A stretch of DNA of 64,000 bases from Lacrimispora xylanolytica (GTDB taxonomy: Bacteria; Bacillota; Clostridia; Lachnospirales; Lachnospiraceae). The stretch covers positions 1,721,001-1,785,000 of the forward strand of contig NZ_CP113524.1 in NCBI RefSeq assembly GCF_026723765.1, read 5' to 3'. Each line of letters starts with the position of its first letter. The first letter of the stretch is position 1. A program made the translations under genes and the position numbers. This document shows, one piece after another, positions 60,697 through 64,000 of this stretch. The notes beneath the pieces are model-generated. The model saw only the letters and a program-made list of their open reading frames with translations, made no database searches and was not told the DNA's origin.

Positions 60697-62130
60697 ATGA
60701 GAAAAAGAAAAAAACTGGCGGCCCTGGGCCTTGCTGGAATGATGGCAGTTTCAGCGCTTACCGGCTGTTCCTCTGGTGGTGCTACTGAGAGCAAAGCATC
60801 AAACCCGGAATCACAAAAAAGTGAGTCCGGCAGTGAGACGAAAAAGGAAGCTGCATCTGGAGAAAAGGTAACGGTCACAGTATGGACCAACAACCGTCAT
60901 GACCTGGAGTATATGAATAAGGTGGTTGATGAATTTAACAAGACCAACGACCACATCCAGATTGATTACGTGGTTCAGACCGAGAACTATGTAAATCTTC
61001 TTACCATGGCAGCCAATTCCGGACAGTCGCCGGATATTTTCTCTCAGGTAGAGGCAGAGAGCTTTAAGGATTTTGCAGAAAGCGGAATCATACAGCCTTT
61101 AAATGATTACATGACAGATGAATTTAAAAAAGTCAATGAAGTGGATGAACACAAGTATGAAGGCTATAACGTACAGGGAGATAAGATATATTGGGCGCCA
61201 TGCGGAAAGAGAAGTGGTTCCAGAATCGTATACAACAAAGAGATCTTTGATAAACTGGGCCTTGAAGTACCGAAGAAAATCAGTGACATTCCAGCGGTAG
61301 CCAAGGCAATCACAGAAGCTGGAAAAGGAGATTATTACGGAATCATTTTCCCGGGCGCAAGTGGTCCTTTTGAGCGCTGGCTGGAGCATTCAGCTGAGAT
61401 GAGCGGTATTACCCCCTATAACTACAAAGAGGGAAAGTTTGATTTTACAGGCTATAAACCATATCTGGAAATGGTCCGTCAGCTGTTTGCAGACAACAGC
61501 GTATTTCCTGGTTCTGCTTCCATGAAGATCGATCCGGTCCGGGTGCAGTTTTCAGAGGGCCACGCAGGCATCCATGCCAACGCATCCCAGGAGGCCACGG
61601 TCCTAACCGAGCAGTTCCCGGCTAAGATTGAATGGGGAGTAGCTCCGCTGCCAACGCTTGACGGTGAAATCAAAGGAAGCGAAGCATGCAGTCCTAACAC
61701 AGGCTACATGATGAGCGGCTCTACCACTCATACAAAAGAAGCATGGGAAGTCATTGAGTACTTTGGTTCTGAAAAAGTGTTAAAGGGATATTTTGAAGGC
61801 GGCTATGCACTTCCTATCTCCAGATACATGGAAAGTAAGATTGACAAGACAAAGATTGGCAGAATGGCAGACTTTGCAGGTGCAGATTATGAAGCCGTGC
61901 TTCCGGTACCTCCTTCTGTAACCCCAGAGGGAGAGAATTACCGTGATGCATTATGGAACGCATGTCTTCCAGAAGGCGGCTCCATTGATGAGACCATTGA
62001 AATGCTGAATAAAACATACAATGACGCGCTGGATAAAGAGGTTAAGATGGGAAAAACAAAACGTCTCGTCATTAAAGATTATGATCCCCTTCATCCAAAT
62101 GCAGGTACCGTAGAGTATCTGGAACAATAA
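60697..62130 (+). CDS. Sugar ABC solute-binding lipoprotein (SBP family 1)
   Basis: 477 residues from ATG 60697, supported by AAGGAGGAG (the in-frame ATG at 60679 overlaps it). Signal peptide and lipobox LTGC (Cys near 24), followed by a Ser/Lys-rich linker and VTVTVWTNNRHDLEYMNKVVDEFNKTNDHIQIDYVV, typical of MalE/UgpB-type oligosaccharide binding proteins. First gene of an importer operon controlled by the divergent YesM/YesN pair. Substrate unknown. Confidence 0.92.
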   Translation: MRKRKKLAALGLAGMMAVSALTGCSSGGATESKASNPESQKSESGSETKKEAASGEKVTVTVWTNNRHDLEYMNKVVDEFNKTNDHIQIDYVVQTENYVNLLTMAANSGQSPDIFSQVEAESFKDFAESGIIQPLNDYMTDEFKKVNEVDEHKYEGYNVQGDKIYWAPCGKRSGSRIVYNKEIFDKLGLEVPKKISDIPAVAKAITEAGKGDYYGIIFPGASGPFERWLEHSAEMSGITPYNYKEGKFDFTGYKPYLEMVRQLFADNSVFPGSASMKIDPVRVQFSEGHAGIHANASQEATVLTEQFPAKIEWGVAPLPTLDGEIKGSEACSPNTGYMMSGSTTHTKEAWEVIEYFGSEKVLKGYFEGGYALPISRYMESKIDKTKIGRMADFAGADYEAVLPVPPSVTPEGENYRDALWNACLPEGGSIDETIEMLNKTYNDALDKEVKMGKTKRLVIKDYDPLHPNAGTVEYLEQ

Positions 62131-62142
62131 GGCTGGCATATT

Positions 62143-62182
62143 GGCTGCTGCAAACAGATTTGCTGTCCTGCAGCAGCCTTTC
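62143..62182 (+). terminator. Intra-operon terminator/attenuator after binding protein
   Basis: GGCTGCTGC / GCAGCAGCC perfect 9-bp stem with an 18-base loop and TTTCTATT tail. Partial termination here would keep binding-protein expression above that of the permeases. Confidence 0.7.
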
Positions 62183-62218
62183 TATTCCGGTCAGGGCAAA
62201 AAGTAAGGAGTGATAAGA

Positions 62219-63148
62219 ATGAATGAAAAAAAATCCATGGGACAGCAGATCAGAAGGAAATGGAACAATGGAGACATCCCCATGTGGCTCATGCTTTTTC
62301 CAACCATATTTTTTATTGTGGTAATGTCAATCTATCCGTTTGCATGGCTGATCCGCTATGTTTTTTATGATTACAACGGATTCAAGGCTTACTTCGTGGG
62401 ACTTGCAAATTTTAAACGAATGACCACAGATGCTATTTACTGGAAAAGTGTTCTTCACACCTTTGAATATGCATTTTTAAAGCTGCTGTTTGTCCTCCCC
62501 CTTTCCCTGGTGACAGCAGTACTCTTACAGAGAAAGCGGTTTGGCAGCCAGCTTTTTCAGGGAATCTATTTTCTTCCCACCGTTATAAGCTCAGCGGTAT
62601 ACAGCCTGATCTGGTATTTTATCTTTGCAACCTACAATGGAGTGCTTAACAGCTTTCTTCAGGGAGCAGGACTCATACAGGCGCCCATCGACTGGCTGGG
62701 AAGCAGCAAAACTGCCATGATAGCAGTCGTCATTGTTGCCGTTTGGGGAGCCTTTGGAAATTATATGATACTTCTTATTTCCGGGCTTACAGGCATTCCT
62801 TCTGATGTGTATGAAAGCGCCCAAATCGATGGAGCTACCGGAGTTCAGACCTTCTTTAAAATCACCCTTCCCATGCTTGGTCCCGTACTTAAGGTGGTCA
62901 TTATGCTTGCCATAACAACCGCCTTTAAGGATTATGAATCCATCCTGGTACTGACTGCCGGAGGGCCAAATAACCGTACCCACGTTATGTTTTCCTATAT
63001 TTTTCAAATGGTATTTGGTACCTCCCGCGCGGCAGCCCAGCTTCAGATTGGATATGGCTCTGTACTCAGCATTATATCCGCTCTGATCGTGGGTATTGTG
63101 ACGATACTATATCTAAGGTTCAGTAAAAAAATGGATGATATATCCTAG
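62219..63148 (+). CDS. Sugar ABC permease, MalF/UgpA type
   Basis: 309 residues from ATG 62219 (AAGGAGTG upstream). Six helices, with EAA loop YESAQIDGATGVQTFFKITLPMLGP near residue 200, as in CUT1 permeases. Partner of the next permease. No ATPase is seen before the window ends, consistent with a shared MsmX-type ATPase. Confidence 0.93.
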   Translation: MNEKKSMGQQIRRKWNNGDIPMWLMLFPTIFFIVVMSIYPFAWLIRYVFYDYNGFKAYFVGLANFKRMTTDAIYWKSVLHTFEYAFLKLLFVLPLSLVTAVLLQRKRFGSQLFQGIYFLPTVISSAVYSLIWYFIFATYNGVLNSFLQGAGLIQAPIDWLGSSKTAMIAVVIVAVWGAFGNYMILLISGLTGIPSDVYESAQIDGATGVQTFFKITLPMLGPVLKVVIMLAITTAFKDYESILVLTAGGPNNRTHVMFSYIFQMVFGTSRAAAQLQIGYGSVLSIISALIVGIVTILYLRFSKKMDDIS

Positions 63149-63162
63149 AAGGGAGAGAAACA

Positions 63163-64000
63163 ATGGCAAAAGAACGAACGGGTCATTCCGTAGAATCGAA
63201 AAAAACAAAGGCAGTCAATGGAGTCATTTTTCTTCTCCTTCTCCTGTTAGCAGCGCTGACTGTTTATCCGGTGGTCTACATAGGCTTTGGCTCCTTTAAA
63301 TTAAACAGTGAGCTGGTAAGCGGAGGTCTTAGGCTTCTTCCTGAAAAATTCATCCTGGATAACTACACTCAGGCCTGGGAGATGGCCAATTTCTCCAGAT
63401 ACACGGTCAACAGCCTTTTCATCAGCTTTGGAGTTATGGCAGTTTCTCTAATTGTCAGCAGCATGGCCGGGTATGTATTTTCCAGAAAACAATTCCGGTT
63501 AAAAAGCCTGATTTACAATGCCATGGTCATGTTTATGTTTATCAATGTAGGCAGTGCGGCTCTCCGTCCCCTGTTTGAGCTGGCGGTGAAGCTTCATATG
63601 AACAAATCTCTGATTTCCATAATTCTGATTTCAGCAGGAAGCGGTCAGGCCACCTATGTATTTCTCGTTCACGGCTTTATGAACAGCGTGCCAAAAGAGC
63701 TTGATGAGGCAGCTAAAATGGATGGCTGCAGTTTCTTTGGGATATACACCAGAGTCATACTGCCTGTTTTAAAACCGGCTCTTGCAAGTGTGGCACTTTT
63801 GTCCTTCCGCGGCGGCTGGAATGAGTATATCCTGCCTCTTATTTTCACCATGACCAACGAAAAGCTTCGTCCTCTGACTGTGGGTGTCGTGGCTCTTCAA
63901 AATGCAGGAGACGGTGCGGCAGCGTGGAACATCCTGTTTGCAGGCTCCTCCATAGCCATTGTACCAATCGTGCTGGTTTATATCTTTGCAAGCAGACAGT
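63163..64000 (+). CDS. Sugar ABC permease, MalG/UgpE type (3' end beyond window)
   Basis: The visible 279 residues begin MAKERTGHSVESKK at ATG 63163, 14 bases after the previous gene, with GGGAGAG as ribosome site. MalG-type features include YPVVYIGFGSFK, LPEKFILDNYTQAW and EAA loop PKELDEAAKMDGCSFFGIYTRVILPVLKPALA. Since this family is usually about 280-295 residues, only a short C-terminal piece is missing. Confidence 0.92.
   Translation, partial: MAKERTGHSVESKKTKAVNGVIFLLLLLLAALTVYPVVYIGFGSFKLNSELVSGGLRLLPEKFILDNYTQAWEMANFSRYTVNSLFISFGVMAVSLIVSSMAGYVFSRKQFRLKSLIYNAMVMFMFINVGSAALRPLFELAVKLHMNKSLISIILISAGSGQATYVFLVHGFMNSVPKELDEAAKMDGCSFFGIYTRVILPVLKPALASVALLSFRGGWNEYILPLIFTMTNEKLRPLTVGVVALQNAGDGAAAWNILFAGSSIAIVPIVLVYIFASRQ

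Overview
The window looks like the chromosome of a low-to-moderate GC anaerobic Firmicute, most likely Lachnospiraceae (Lacrimispora / 'Clostridium saccharolyticum'-like). That assignment is inference, from YesM/YesN-type sugar loci without their own ATPase, Cache-domain chemoreceptors, strong AGGAGG ribosome sites, A/T-rich sigma-A promoters, and genes such as the Hcp-associated DUF1858 protein and stand-alone hemerythrins. No rRNA, tRNA, CRISPR array or complete prophage was seen.

Layout. 1-2850 (leftward): start of an APC amino-acid permease, an MFS drug-efflux gene behind a short leader peptide with SD-sequestering hairpins, and an HxlR regulator. 2999-8617: copper operon (copA, an unknown exported protein, copZ), then a two-component system. 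8935-18269: LplB/LplC/LplA-type oligosaccharide importer, YesN/YesM regulators and a GH3 glycosidase. 18292-21912: Crp/Fnr regulator divergent from a cupin, an Hcp N-terminal-like protein, a DUF1858 redox protein, an unknown helical protein and two hemerythrins, probably a nitrosative/oxidative stress cluster. 22725-29530: CsoR-type metal sensor, dipeptide/nickel-type ABC importer and two paralogous SAM methyltransferases in one tight operon. 29654-32103: TcdA-like protein, rhodanese-PP-loop fusion and an Rrf2 regulator (tRNA/sulfur theme). 32183-35040: ABC exporter with its own repressor. 35477-39001: CAP/SCP protein with 27 Thr-Asn repeats, cysK, an FMN reductase and a pirin.

39265-49228 holds three large chemoreceptors. 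Between the first and second lies a tyrosine recombinase gene flanked by 22-bp inverted repeats. The bounded segment carries a perfect-consensus promoter pointing outward. As sequenced, this promoter runs straight into a terminator built from the left repeat; inversion would aim it at the second chemoreceptor gene. This is the strongest candidate for an undescribed system: a self-encoded invertible promoter controlling chemotaxis.

49400-52681: a cysteine importer (the binding protein closely resembles Campylobacter CjaA as I recall it) preceded by its own promoter, a 43-residue leader peptide with five consecutive Cys codons, and a strong intrinsic terminator. This is a probable cysteine-responsive transcription attenuator. 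52802-57048: TetR regulator and a heterodimeric ABC exporter. 57071-64000: a second YesM/YesN pair divergent from another sugar ABC importer that runs off the right edge; the importer promoter has paired direct repeats placed as expected for the AraC-type regulator.

All functional names rest on motif and family recognition by eye. No database search or folding program was run.
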